Shown: positions 10,256 to 24,400 of the stretch, piece after piece
Layout of the letters: each line of letters begins with the position of its first letter
How positions within the stretch are numbered: position 1 is the stretch's first letter
Origin: Luzula sylvatica
Taxonomy: Eukaryota; Streptophyta; Magnoliopsida; Poales; Juncaceae
Direction of reading: 5' to 3'
Length of the DNA stretch: 64,000 bases
Assembly (NCBI GenBank): GCA_946800325.1
Contig: OX326958.1
Coordinates: forward strand, 30,425,314-30,489,313
The notes under the pieces: generated by a model
What the model saw: the letters and a program-made list of their open reading frames with translations, nothing else
What the model was told of the DNA's origin: nothing
Databases searched by the model: none
Made by a program: the position numbers and the translations under genes

Positions 10256-10758
10256 CTATGTTGCACAGATACGGATATCGTATCTGATACGATACGGATA
10301 CGGCGATACGGTAATTTTCAAAAAATCACGGATATGAATACGGCTATATAATTATTATTTTAATATATTTATATTGTATATAATAAATAAATAAATAAAT
10401 AATAAATTAAATAATATTTTGAATTTAAATATCTTGACAATAAATAAAATCAACATAACAATACAAGTATCATAAAAATATTATAAATTTATTTTAGAAG
10501 TATCCTAGAATTAATTTAGAAGTATCTTAGAAGTATCCTATATAATTTATTTAAAAATATTATGGGCCAAAATATATAATGGGCCGAAGTATCCTAAATG
10601 GAGTATCCCAGCCGTATCCTGAACGTATCCCAGCCGTATCCTGCCGTATCCCAGCCGTATCCGAAAAAAATAAATATTAAAATAATCGGATACGATACGT
10701 ATCGGATACCCGTATCCTCAGGATACTTCTGCGTTTTTGAAGTATCCGCGTAACATAG
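10256..10758. mobile_element. 503-bp GTATCC-rich inverted-repeat element with 8-bp TSD
   Basis: The left end reads CTATGTTGCACAGATACGGA. The right end read inward is CTATGTTACGCGGATACTTC, giving shared CTATGTT tips and GATAC-rich subterminal DNA. The element is flanked by ATTATCTA on both sides (10248-10255 and 10759-10766). The interior is packed with GATACGG/CCGTATC words and an AT-rich core, and has no coding capacity. The 8-bp target duplication suggests a hAT-type non-autonomous element; a Mutator-like origin is possible. It lies about 210 bp upstream of the TSR3 start codon and could affect its promoter. Confidence 0.72.
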
Positions 10759-10766
10759 ATTATCTA

Positions 10767-11515
10767 TTATTTTTTTTTTATCCGGTTCTCATTCAGGATC
10801 GAGCTTGGATCTTGAACAAGGCAGTCATGCCATCCATCCAACTGCGCTGCAGTGGTGGTGGCCTTCGAAACTGGTTTTGATAATTATATTTCACCATTTT
10901 GGTGTGTGATTTTTCGAAAAAAGAGTTAAAGTTTTGCTTAGTTTTGAAATTGGGAGTGAAGGGAGTGAAGGAAAAGAATAAAATTATTAAGGGTTCAAAA
11001 ACATTTTTATCCATACTTGATTTGGAAATTGGTAAATCCAAAGATAAATGGCAATATGTAATTATATTTTAAATTAGATCTATTTAAAATTAAATCCAAA
11101 TAAGAAACAAAGACCCATTGTTTAAAAGATATTTATTATATTATAGTTTAAAAATGATATATATAAGTACAACAAATTAATTTTAAAAAATTATAATAAC
11201 ATAAACTTGCAAATTACAATTACAATTACAATATATCTTAAACTTCAAAATTGTTTAAAATCTAATATTTTTGAAAATACTTATTTTTTTTTCTAAACAC
11301 ATTTTTCATTATTTCCATTTGATACTATACCTGACATGTTCATTTTCCTTCCATTTTCCTACTCAACCCTCCCAACCAAGCAAGAAAATATATTACTTTC
11401 CTTTCTCCTCCTCTATCCTCAAACCAAACAAAACCTTATTTTTCAATGATTATTATAGTTTTTGATATGTATGTTACATGCTAAAAAAAACATAAATAAT
11501 CGGTTTCATATATAG
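10767..11515. other. AT-rich DNA between TSR3 and the satellite edge
   Basis: No gene was recognised. A minus-strand open frame at 10793-11041 has no family resemblance and no splice support. The stretch ends where the first diverged satellite monomer (TTAGTCTAC, 11516) begins. Confidence 0.5.
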
Positions 11516-14500
11516 TTAGTCTACAATTACTTAGTTTTTTGCGAAAATTAAATATTTTGCTAGTTTTTAGACACTTATTTTGACACTTATTTTTTGAAAA
11601 TAAGATAATAAATTTTTTTGAAGGTGGTAAGACTTCACATTTTGCATTTTTGAGAAAGTTTTGAAAAACATTAGTAATTTGTTTGTGTTAGTCCTTAGTT
11701 ACGAAGTTTGGCTCTTGTGAAACTTCAATGTCGACATTTCTTAGAAAAATAAGATAATTGATTTTTTAAAGATGTTAGACTTCATTTTTTTGCATTTTCA
11801 GGAAATTTTTGAAAAAAAGAAATTGGTGTGTGTTAGTCTTCTATTTTTGAAATTTTTGAGGAGAACATTAAAATTTAATATTTTGGAATTTTTTAGAGAA
11901 CTAGGATAATTAATTTTTTTAAGGTACACTTCACTTTTTCTATTTTTCAGAATTAAAAAAAAATATAAACTTGTATGTGTTAGTTGTCTGTTGTTGAATA
12001 GTTTGAGGAGAACTTGAAAATTCAATATTTTGCTCGTGTAAGAGTTCAATTTAGGCATTTTTAGAAAAATAGGATAATAGATTTTTCAGAAGGTGTTAGA
12101 CTTCACTTATTGCATTTTTCAGAAATTTTTGAAAAAAAAAAAATTTCTCTGTGTTAGTTTTCTATTACGGATTATTTTGAGGATAACATGAAAATTGACT
12201 ATTTTTCTTGTGTAAGAGTTCAATTTTGGATTTTTTTAGAAAAATAGGATAATTGATTTTTTTGAAGGCGTTAGACTTCACTTTTTTGCATTTTAAAGAA
12301 ATTTTTGAAATGTAAAAATATGTGTTTGTTAGTCTTCTATTACGGAGTATTTTGGGGACATCATGAAAATTAAGTATTTTTCTCGTTTTGCATATCAATT
12401 TTAAAATTCTTAAGAAAATAGGATAATTGATTTGTTTTGAAGGTGTTAGACTTCACTTTTTGCATTTTTAAGAAATTTCTTAAAAAATAAAAATTTATGT
12501 GTGTTAGTCTTCTATTATTGAATTTTTTAGGAAAACTTCAAAATTCAATATTTTGCTCGAGTAAGAGTTCAATTTTGACATATTTTAGAAAAAATAGGAT
12601 AATTGATTTGTTTTGAAGGTGTTAGACTCCACGTTTTGTATTTTTCAGAAAATTTTGAAAAAATATAAATTTGTGTGTGTTAGTCTTCTATTAAGGAATT
12701 TTTTAGGATATCATCAAAATTAAATATTTTTCTCGTGTAAGAGTTCAATTTTGGCATTTATATAAAAATAGGATAATTGATTTTTTTAAGGTCACTTCAC
12801 TTTTTGCATTTTTAAGAAATTTTTGAAAAAATAGAAATTTGTGTGTGTTAGTCTCCTATTATTGATTATTTTGAGGACAACATGAAAGTTGAGTATTTTT
12901 GTTGTGTAAGAGTTTAATTTTGGCATTTTTTTAGAAAAATAGGATAATTGATTTTTTTTCAAGGTGTGAGACTTCACTTTTTCCATTTTTAAGAAATTTT
13001 TGAAAAATAGATATGCGTGTGTTAGTCCTCTATTACGGAGTATTTTGAGGACATCATGAGAAAAAAAGTATTTTCTCGTTTTACACTTCGATTATGACTT
13101 GTTTATAAAATAGGATAATTGATTTGTTTTGAAGGTGTTAGACTTTATTTTTTGCATTTTTATGAAATTTCTGAAAATACAAAAATTTGTGTGTGTTAGT
13201 CTTCTATTATTTAATTTTTTAGGAGAACATCAAAATTGAATATTTTTCTCGTGTAAGAGTTAAATTTTGACATTTTTTCGAAAAATAGGATAACAGATTT
13301 TTTTAGAAGGTGTTACACTTAACTTATTGTATTTTTCAGAAATATTTGAAAAATTATAAATTTGTGTGTTAGTCTTCTATTAAGGAATTTTATTAGGAGA
13401 TCATAAAAATTAAATATTTTGCTCGTATAAGAGTTCAATTTTGGCATTTTTTGAAAAATAGGATAATTCATTTTTTTTGAAGGTGATAGATTTCTCTTTT
13501 TACATTATTAAGATATTTTTGAAAAACTAGAAATTTTTGTGTGTTAGTCTTCTATAATGGATTATTTAGAGGACAACATGAAAATTGAGTATTTTTGTCG
13601 TGTAAGAGTTCAATTTTTGCATTTTTTTAGAAAAATAAGATAATTAATTTTTTTTGAATTAATTTTTTACAGTTTTAAGAAATTTCTGAAAAAACAGAAA
13701 TTTGTGTGTACGTCTTCTATTATTTAATTTTTTTAGGAGAACATCAAAATTCAATATTTTTATCGTGTAAGAGTTAAATTTTGACATTTTTTCGAAAAAT
13801 AGGACAACAGATTTTTTTAGAAGGTGTTATACTTAACTTTTTGTATTTTTCAGAAATTTTTGAAAAATTATAAATTTGTGTGTGTTGGTCTTCTATTTTG
13901 GATTATTTTGAGGACAACATGAAAATTTCGTTTTTGTGTCATGTAAGAGTTCAATTTTGGCATTTTTTAGAAAAATCGGATAATTGATTTTTTTGAAGGT
14001 GGTTAGACTTCAATTTTTTCTATTTTTAAGATTTTTTTGAAAAAATAGAAATATGTGTGTATTAGTCCTTTATTACGTTGTATTTTAAGGACATCATCAG
14101 AATTAAGTATTTTTCTCGTTTTACACTTCAATTTTGAGATGTTTAGAAAATAGGATAATTGATTTGTTTTGAGATGTTTTACACTTCAATTTTTTGCATT
14201 TTAAGAAATTTCTGAAAAATAGAAATTTGTGTGTGTTAGTCTTCTATATTGAATTTTTTAGGAGAACCAAAAAATTCAATATTTTTCTTGTGTAAGAGTT
14301 CAATTTTGACATTTTTTTGATAAATATGATAACAGATTTTTTTCGAAGGTGTTAACACTTCACTTTTTGTATTTTTCAGAAATTTTTGAAAAAAATATAA
14401 ATTTGTGTGTGTTAGTGTCGTATTAAGGATTTTTTTAGGACATCCTCAAAATTAAATATTTTGCTCGTGTAAGAGTTCAAATTTGGTATTTTTAGAAAAA

Positions 14501-15450
14501 TAGGATAATTGATTTTTTTTAAGGTGTTAGACTTCACTTTTTTCATTTTTAAGATTTTTTTGAAAAATTAGAAATTTGTGTGTGTTTGTCTTCTATATTG
14601 AATTTTTTAGGAGAACATCAAAATTCAATATTTGTCTCGTGTAAGAGTTCATTTTTGACATTTAAAAAAAAATATGATAACAGATTTTTTTTTGATGGTG
14701 CTACACTTCAATTTTTATATTTTTTTGAAAAAAATATAAATTTGTGTGTGTTAGTCTTCTTTTTTTGAATTTATTTTTGGAGATTATGAAAATTAAATAT
14801 TTTGTTCGTGTAAGAGTTCAATTTTGAAATGTTTAGAAAATAGGATAAATGATTTGTTTTGAAGGTGTCGGACTTCATTTTTTGCATTTTTAAGAAATTA
14901 CTGAAAAAACAGAAATTTGTGTGTGTTAGTATTCTATTATTGAATTTTTTAGGAGAACATCAAAATTCAATATTTTTCTCGTGTAAGAGTTCATTTTTGA
15001 AATTTTTTCAAAATATAGGATAACAGATTTTTTTTGTGATGGTGTTATACTTCAATTTTTGTATTTTTCAAATTTTTTTGGAAAAAGATAAATTTTTGTG
15101 TGTTAGTCTTATTTTATTGAATTTTTTTAGAAGATCATGAAAATTAAATGTTTTGTTCGTGCAAGAGCTCAATTTTGGAATTTTTAGAAAAATAGGATAA
15201 TTGATTTTTTTAAGGTGTTAGACTTCACTTTTAGCATTTTTAAGAATTAAGAAAAAAACAGAATTTAGTGTGTGTTAAGTTTTCTATTATGGATTATCTT
15301 GATGGCAACATGAAAATTAAGAATTTTGTCGTGTAAGAGTTCAATTTTGGCATTTTTTTAGGGAAAATAGGATAATTGATTTTTTTAAGGTGTTAGGCTT
15401 CACATTTTGAATTTTAAGAAATTTTTAAAAAAATAGAAATTTGTGTGTGT
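11516..15450 (+). repeat. Diverged edge of the ~175-bp satellite array
   Basis: About 22 head-to-tail monomers of roughly 165-180 bp are present, each recognisable by (T/G)GTGTGTGTTAGTC, a ...CTCGTGTAAGAGTTCAATTTT box, GGATAATTGATTT, and GGTGTTAGACTTCACTTTTT. Here neighbouring monomers differ strongly from each other, carry indels, and follow no fixed order of types. The first two (11516-11830) are the most decayed. This is the expected look of an old array margin, where homogenisation is weak. Confidence 0.85.
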
Positions 15451-18400
15451 TAGGCTTTTGTTATGAATTATTTTGAGGGCAACATGAAAATTGAGCATTT
15501 GTGTCGTGTAAGAGTTTAATTTTGAAATTTTTTTAGAAAAATAGGATAATTGATATTTTTGAAGGTGTTAGAATTCACTTTTTTTCATTTTTCAGAAATG
15601 TTTGAAAAATAGAAATATGTGAGTGTTAATCCTTTATTACGGAGTATTTTAAGGACATCATGAGAATTAAGTATTTTTCTCGTTTTACACTTCAATTTTC
15701 ACAAGTTTATAAAATAGGATAATTGATTTGTTTTGAAAGTATTGAACTTTATTTTTTGCATTTTTAATAAATTTCTGAAAAAACAGAAATTTGATTGTGT
15801 TAGTGTTCTATTTTGAATTTTCTAGGACATCATAAAAATTGAATATTTTGCTCGTATAAGAGTTCAATTTTAACTTTTTTTCAAAAAATATGATAACAAA
15901 TATTTTTCGAAGGTGTTACACTTCACTTTTTGTATTTTTCAGAAATTTTTGAAAAAATATAAATCTGTGTGTGTTAGTCATCAATTAAGGAATTTTTTAC
16001 GAGATCATCAAAATTAAATATTTTGCTCGTGTAAGAGTTCAATTTTGACATTTTTAGAAAAATAGGATAATTGATTTTTATTAAGGTGCTAGATTTCACT
16101 TTATGCATTTTTATGAAATTTTTGAAAAAATAGAAATTTGTGTGTGTTAGTCTCCTATTATTGATTACTTTGAGGACAACATGATAAATTGAGTATTTTT
16201 GTCGTGTAAGAGTTCAATTTTAGCATTCTCTAGAAAAATAAGATAATTAGTTTTTTTTGAAGGTGTTAGACTTCACATTTTTCCATTTTTAATTTTTGTT
16301 GTTGAAAAAATAGCAATATGTTTATGTTAGTTCTGTATTACAGAGTATTTTGAGGACATCATGAGAATTAAGTATTTTTCACGTTTTACACTTCAATTTT
16401 GACATGTTTAGAAAATAGGATAACTCATTTGTTTTGAAGGTGTTAGACTTCATTTTTTGCATTTGTAAGAAATTTCTGAAAAATCAGAAATTTGTGTGCG
16501 TTAGTCTTCTATTATTGAATTTTTTAGGAGAACATCAAAATTCAATATTTTTCTCGCGTAATAGTTCATTTTTGACTTTTTTTTTTTCAAAAAATAGGAT
16601 ACCAGATTTTTTTTTGATTGTGTCACATTTCAATTTTTGTATTTTGCAAATTTTTTAGAAAAAATATAAATTTGTGTGTGTTAGTCTTGTATTCTGGATT
16701 ATTTTGATGACAACATGAAAATTGAGTATTTTTGTCGTGTAAGAGTTCAATTTTGGCCTTTTTTAGGGAAAATAGTATAATTGATTTTTTTACGGTGTTA
16801 GACTTCACTTTTTGAATTTTAAGAAAATTTAAAAAAAATAGAAATTTGTGTATGTTAGTCATCTATTATGAATTATTTTGAGGACTACATAAAAATTGAG
16901 CATTTGTGTCGTGTACGAGTTTAATTTTGGCATTTTTTTAGAAAAATAGGACAATTGATTTTTTTGAAGGTGTTAGAATTCACTTTTTTTCATTTTTAAG
17001 AAATGTTGGAAAAAATAGAAATATGTGTGTGTAAAACCTTTATTACGGAGTATTTTAAGGACATCATGAGAATTAAGTATTTTTCTCCTTTCACAATTCA
17101 ATTTTCACAAGTTTATAAAATAGGATAATTGATTTGTTTTGAAAGTATTACACATTATTTTTTGCATTTTTAATAAATTTCTGAAAAAACAGAAATTTGA
17201 TTGTGTTGGTGTTCTATATTGAATTTTCTTGGACATCATAAAAATTAAATATTTTGCTCGTATAATAGTTCAATTTTGCCATTTTTTCGAAAAATATGAT
17301 GACAGATTTTTTTCGAAGGTGTTACACTTCGCTTTTTGTATTTTTCATAAATTTTTGAAATATATAAATTTGTGTGTGTTAGTCTTCAATTAAGGAATTT
17401 TTTTGGAGACCATAAAAATTAAATATTTTGCTCGTGTAAGAGATCAATTTTAACAATTTTAGAAAAATATGATAATTGATTTTAATTAAGGCGTTAGATT
17501 TCACTTTATGCATTTTAATGAAATTTTTGAAAAAATAGAAATTTGTGTGTGTTAGTCTCCTATTATTGATTACTTTGAGGACAACATGATAAATTGAGTA
17601 TTTTTGTCGTGTAAGAGTTCAATTTTAGCATTTTCGAGAAAAATAAGATAATTGATTTTTTTTGAAGGTGTTAGACTTCACATTTTTCCATTTAAAATTT
17701 TTTTTTCGAAAAAATAGAAATATGTTTATGTTAGTTCTGTATTACAGAGTATTTTGAGGACATCATGATAATTAAGTATTTTTCACGTTTTACACTTCAA
17801 TTTTGACATGTTTAGAAAATATGATAACTGATTTGTTTTGAAGGTGTGAGACTTCATTTTTTGCATTTGTAAGAAATTTCTGAAAAATCAGAAATTTGAG
17901 TGCGTTAGTCTTCTATTATTGAATTTTTTAGGAGAACATCAAAATTAAATATTTTTATCGTGTAATAGTTTATTTTTGACTTTTGTTTTCTTCAAAAAAT
18001 AGGATACCAGATTTTTTTTTGATGGTGTTACATTTCAATTTTTGTATCTTGCAAATTTTTTTGAAAAAATATAAATTTGTGTGTGTTAGTCTTCTATTCT
18101 GGATTATTTTGATGACAACATGAAAATTGAGTATTTTTGTCGTGTAAGAGATCAATTTTGGCATTTTTTTAGGAAAAATAGTATAATTGATTTTTTTAAG
18201 GTGTTAGACTTCACTTTTTGAATTTTAAGAAAATTTAAAAAAATTGAAATTTGTGTGTGTTAGTCTTGTATATTGAATTTTCTAGGACATAACAAAAATT
18301 AAATATTTTGCTCGTATAATAGTTCAATTTTGCCATTTTTTCGAAAAATATGATGACAGATTTTTTTCGAAGGTGTTACACTTCACTTTTTGTATTTTTC

Positions 18401-21400
18401 AGAAATTTTTGAAAAAAATATAAATTTGTGTGTGTTAGTCTTCAATTAAGGAATTTTTTTGGAGATCATCAAAATTAAATATTTTGCTCGTGTAAGAGAT
18501 CAATTTTAGCAATTTTAGAAAAATATGATAATTGATTTTAATTAAGGTGTTAGACTTCACTTTATGCATTTTTATGAAATTTTTGAAAAAATAGAAATTT
18601 GTGTGTGTTAGTCTCTTATTATTGATTGCTTTGAGGACAACATGATATATTGAGTATTTTTGTCGTGTAAGAGTTCAATTTTAGCATTTTCTAGAAAAAT
18701 AAGATAATTGATTTTTTTTGAAGGTGTTAGACTTCACATTTTTCTATTTTTAATTTTTTTTTCGAAAAAATAGAAATATGTTTATGTTAGTTCTGTATTA
18801 CGGAGTATATTGAGGACATCATGAGAATTAAGTATTTTTCACGTTTTACACTTCAATTTTGACATGTTTAGAAAATAGGATAACTGATTTGTTTTGAAGG
18901 TGTTAGACTTCATTTTTTGCATTTGTAAGAAATTTCTGAAAAATCAGAAATTTGTGTGTGTTAGTCTTCTATTATTGAATTTTTTAGGAGAACATCAAAA
19001 TTCAATATTTTTCTCGTGTAAGAGTTCATTTTTTACTTTTTTTTTTGAAAAAATAGGATACCAGATTTTTTTTTGATAGTGTTACATTTCAATTTTTGTA
19101 TTTTGCAAATTTTTTGGAAAAAATATAAATTTGTGTGTGTTAGTCTTGTATTCTGGATTATTTTGATGACAACATGAAAATTGAGTATTTTTGTCGTGTA
19201 AGAGTTCAATTTTGGCATTTTTTAGGAAAAATAGTATAATTGATTTTTTTAAGGTGTTAGACTTCACTTTTTGAATTTTAAGAAAATTAAAAAAAATAGA
19301 AATTTGTGTGTGTTAGTCTTCTATTATGAATTATTTTGAGGACAACATAAAAATTGAGCATTTGTGTCGTGTACGAGTTTAATTTTGGCATTTTTTTAGA
19401 AAAATCGGACAATTGATTTTTTTGAAGGTGTTAGAATTCACTTTTTTTCATTTTTAAGAAATGTTGGAAAAAATAGAAATATGTGTGTGTTAATCCTTTA
19501 TTACGGAGTATTTTAAGGACATCATGAGAATTAAGTATTTTTCTCCTTTTACAATTCAATTTTCACAAGTTTATAAAATAGGATAATTGATTTGTTTTGA
19601 AAGTATTACACATTATTTTTTGCATTTTTAAGAAATTTCTGAAAAAATAGAAATTTGATTGTGTTAGTGTTCTATATTGAATTTTCTAGGACATCATAAA
19701 AATTTAATATTTTGCTCGTATAATAGTTCAATTTTGCCATTTTTTCGAAAAATATGATGACAGATTTTTTTCGAAGGTGTTACACTTCCCTTTTTATATT
19801 TTTCAGAAATTTTTGAAAAAATATAAATTTGTGTGTGTTAGTCTTCAATTAAAGAATTTTTTTGGAGATCATCAAAATTAAATATTTTGCTCGTGTAAGA
19901 GATCAATTTTAGCATTTTCAGAAAATATGATAATTGATTTTAATTAAGGTGTTAGACTTCACTTTATGCATTTTTATGAAGTTTTTGAAAAAATAGAAAT
20001 TTGTGTGTGTTAGTCTCCTATTATTGATTACTTTGAGGACAACATGATAAATGGAGTATTTTTGTCGTGTAAGAGTTCAATTTTAGCATTTTCTAGAAAA
20101 ATAAGATAATTAGTTTTTTTTGAAGGTGTTAGACTTCACATTTTTCCATTTTTAATTTTTTTTGTTGAAAAAATAGCAATATGTTTATGTTAGTTCTGTA
20201 TTACAGAGTATTTTTAGGACATCATGAGGATTAAGTATTTTTCACGTTTTACACTTCAATTTTGACATGTTTAGAAAAAAGGATAACTCATTTGTTTTGA
20301 AGGTGTTAGACTTCATTTTTTGCATTTGAAAGAAATTTCTGAAAAATCAGAAATTTGTGTGCGTTAGTCTTCTGTTATTGAATTTTTTAGGAGAACATCA
20401 AAATTCAATATTTTTCTCGCGTAATAGTTCATTTTTGACTTTTTTTTTTCTTCTAAAAATAGGATACCTGATTTTTTTTTGATTGTGTCACATTTCAATT
20501 TTTGTATTTTGCAAATTTTTTAGAAAAAATATAAATTTGTGTGTGTTAGTCTTGTATTCTGGATTATTTTGATGACAACATGAAAATTGAGTATTTTTGT
20601 CTTGTAAGAGTTCAATTTTGGCATTTTTTAGGGAAAATAGTATAATTGATTTTTTTACGGTGTTAGACTTCACTTTTTGAATTTTAAGAAAATTAAAAAA
20701 AAATAGAAATTTGTGTATGTTAGTCATCTATTATGAATTATTTTGAGGACAACATAAAAATTGAGCATTTGTGTCGTGTACGAGTATAATTTTGGCATTT
20801 TTTTAGAAAAATAGGACAATTAATTTTTTTGAAGGTGTTAGAATTCACTTTTTTTCATTTTTAAGAAATGTTGGAAAAAATAGAAATATGTGTGTGTAAA
20901 ACCTTTATTACGGAGTATTTTAAGGACATCATGAGAATTAAGTATTTTTCTCCTTTCACAATTCAATTTTCACAAGTTTATAAAATAGGATAATTGATTT
21001 GTTTTGAAATTATTACACATTATTTTTTTCATTTTTAATAAATTTATGAAAAAACAGAAATTTGATTGTGTTGGTGTTCTATATTGAATTTTCTTGGGCA
21101 TCATAAAAATTAAATATTTTGCTCGTATAATAGTTCAATTTTGCCATTTTTTCGAAAAATATGATGACAGATTTTTTTCGGAGGTGTTACACTTCGCTTT
21201 TTGTATTTTTCATAAATTTTTGAAATATATAAATTTCTGTGTGTTAGTCTTCAATTAAGGAATTTTTTTGGAGACCATAAAAATTAAATATTTTGCTCGT
21301 GTAAGAGATCAATTTTAACAATTTTAGAAAAATATGATAATTGATTTTAATTAAGGCGTTAGATTTCACTTTATGCATTTTAATGAAATTTTTGAAAAAA

Positions 21401-24400
21401 TAGAAATTTGTGTGTGTTAGTCTCCTATTATTGATTACTTTGAGGACAACATGATAAATTGAGTATTTTTGTCGTGTAAGAGTTCAATTTTAGCATTATC
21501 GAGAAAAATAAGATAATTGATTTTTTTTGAAGGTGTTAGACTTCACATTTTTCCATTTTTAATTTTTGTTTCGAAAAAATAGAAATATGTTTATGTTAGT
21601 TATGTATTACAGAGTATTTTGAGGACATCATGATTATTAAGTATTTTTCACGTTTTACACTTCAATTTTGACATGTTTAGAAAATTGGATAACTGATTTG
21701 TTTTGAAGGTTTGAGACTTCATTTTTTGCATTTGTAAGAAATTTCAGAAAAATCAGAAATTTGTGTGCGTTAGTCTTCTATTATTGAATTTTTTAGGAGA
21801 ACATCAAAATTCAATATTTTTCTCGTGTAATAGTTTATTTTTGACTTTTGTTTTCTTAAAAAAATAGGATACCAGATTTTTTTTTGATGGTGTTACATTT
21901 CAATTTTTGTATTTTGCAAATTTTTTTGAAAAAATATAAATTTGTGTGTGTTAGTCTTCTATTCTGGATTATTTTGATGACAACATGAAAATTGAGTATT
22001 TTTGTCGTGTAAGAGATCAATTTTGGCATTTTTTAGGAAAAATAGTATAATTGATTTTTTTAAGGTGTTAGACTTCACTTTTTGAATTTTAAGAAAATTT
22101 AAAAAAATATAAATTTGTGTGTTTTAGTCTTCTATATTGAATTTTCTAGGACATCATAAAAATTAAATATTTTGCTCGTATAATAGTTCAATTTTGCCAT
22201 TTTTTCGAAAAATATGATGACAGATTTTTTTCGAAGGTGTTACACTTCACTTTTTGTATTTTTCAGAAATTTTTGAAAAAAATATAAATTTGTGTGTGTT
22301 AGTCTTCAATTAAGGAATTTTTTGGAGATCATCAATATTAAATATTTTGCTCGTGTAAGAGTTCAATTTTGGCATTTTTAGAAAAATAGGATAATTGATT
22401 TTTATTAAGGTGCTAGATTTCACTTTATGCATTTTTATGAAATTTTTGAAAAAATAGAAATTTGTGTGTGTTAGTCTCCTATTATTGATTACTTTGAGGA
22501 CAACATGATAAATTGAGTATTTTTGTCGTGTAAGAGTTCAATTTTAGCATTCTTTAGAAAAATAGGATAATTAATTTTTTTTGAAGGTGGTTAGACTTCA
22601 TTTTTTCCATTTTTAAGATTTTTTTTCAAAAAATAGAAATATGTTTGTGTTAGTCCTCTATTACGGAGTATTTTGAGGACATCATGAGAATTAAGTAGTT
22701 TTGACGTTTTACACTCCAATTTTGACATGTTTAGAAATAGGATAACTGATTTGTTTTGAAGGTGTTAGACTTCATTTTTTTGCATTTGTAAGAAATTTCT
22801 GAAAAATCTGAAATTTGTGTGCGTTATTCTTCTATTATTGAATTTTTTAGGAGAACTTCAAAATTCAATATTTTTCTCGTGTAATAATTTATTTTTGACT
22901 TTTGTTTTCTTCAAAAAATAGGATACCAGATTTTTTTTTGATGGTGTTACATTTCAATTTTTGTATTTTGCAAATGTTTTTGAAAAAATATAAATTTGTG
23001 TGTGTTAGTCTTCTATTCTGGATTATTTTGATGACAACATGAAAATTGAGTATTTTCGTCGGGTAAGAGTTCAATTTTGGCATTTTTTAGGAAAAAGAGT
23101 ATAATTGATTTTTTTAAGGTGTTAGACTTCACTTTTTGAATTTTAAGAAAATTTAAAAAAATAGAAATTTGTGTGTGTTAGTCTTCTATATTGAATTTTC
23201 TAGGACATCATAAAAATTAAATATTTTGCTCGTATAATAGTTCAATTTTGCCATTTTTTCGAAAAATATGATGACAGATTTTTTTCGAAGGTGTTACACT
23301 TCACTTTTTGTATTTTTCAGAAATTTTTGAAAAAAATATAAATTTGTGTGTGTTAGTATTCAATTAAGGAATTTTTTTGGAGATCATCAAAATTAAATAT
23401 TTTGCTCGTGTAAGAGATCAATTTTAGCAATTTTAGAAAAATATGATAATTGATTTTAATTAACGTGTTAGACTTCACTTTATGCATTTTTATGAAATTT
23501 TTGAAAAAATAGAAATTTGTGTGTGTTAGTTTCTTATTATTGATTGCTTTGAGGACAACATGATAAATTGAGTATTTTTGTCGTGTAAGAGTTCAATTTT
23601 AGCATTTTCTAGAAAAATAAGATAACTGATTTTTTTTGAAGGTGTTAGACTTCACATTTTTCTATTTTTAATTTTTTTTTCGAAAAAATAGAAATATGTT
23701 TATGTTAGTTCTGTATTACGGAGTATATTGAGGACATCATGAGAATTAAGTATTTTTCACGTTTTACACTTTACTTTTTACATGTTTAGAAAATAGGATA
23801 ACTGATTTGTTTTGAAGGTGTTAGACTTCATTTTTTGCATATTTAAGAAATTTCTGAAAAACAGAAATTTGGGTGTGTTAGTCTTCTATTATTGAAGATT
23901 TTAGGAGAACATAAAAATTCAATTTTTTCTCGTGTAAGAGTTCATTTTTGACTTTTTATCAAAAAATAAGATAACAATTTTTTTTTTGATGGTGTTACTC
24001 TTCAATTTTTTTATTTTTTCAAATTTTTTTGAAAATATAGAAATTTGTGTGTGTTAGTCTTCTATTATGAATTAATTTGAGGACAACATAAAAATTGAGC
24101 ATTTGTGTCTTGTACGAGTTTAATTTTGGCATTTTTTTAGAAAAATAGGACAATTGATTTTTTTGAAGGTGTTAGAATTCACTTTTTTTCATTTTTAAGA
24201 AATGTTGGAAAAATAGAAATATGTGTGTGTTAATCCTTTATTACTGAGTATTTTTAGGACATCATGAGAATTAAGTATTTTTCTCCATTCACAATTCAAT
24301 TTTCACAAGTTTATAAAATAGGATAATTGATTTGTTTTGAAAGTATTACACATTATTTTTTGCATTTTTAAGAAATCTCTGAAAAAACAGAAATTTGATT

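Noticed and set aside
10793..11041. 82-aa minus-strand ORF near the satellite edge
   Set aside because: It has no recognisable domain and no splice partners, and lies in AT-rich intergenic DNA.
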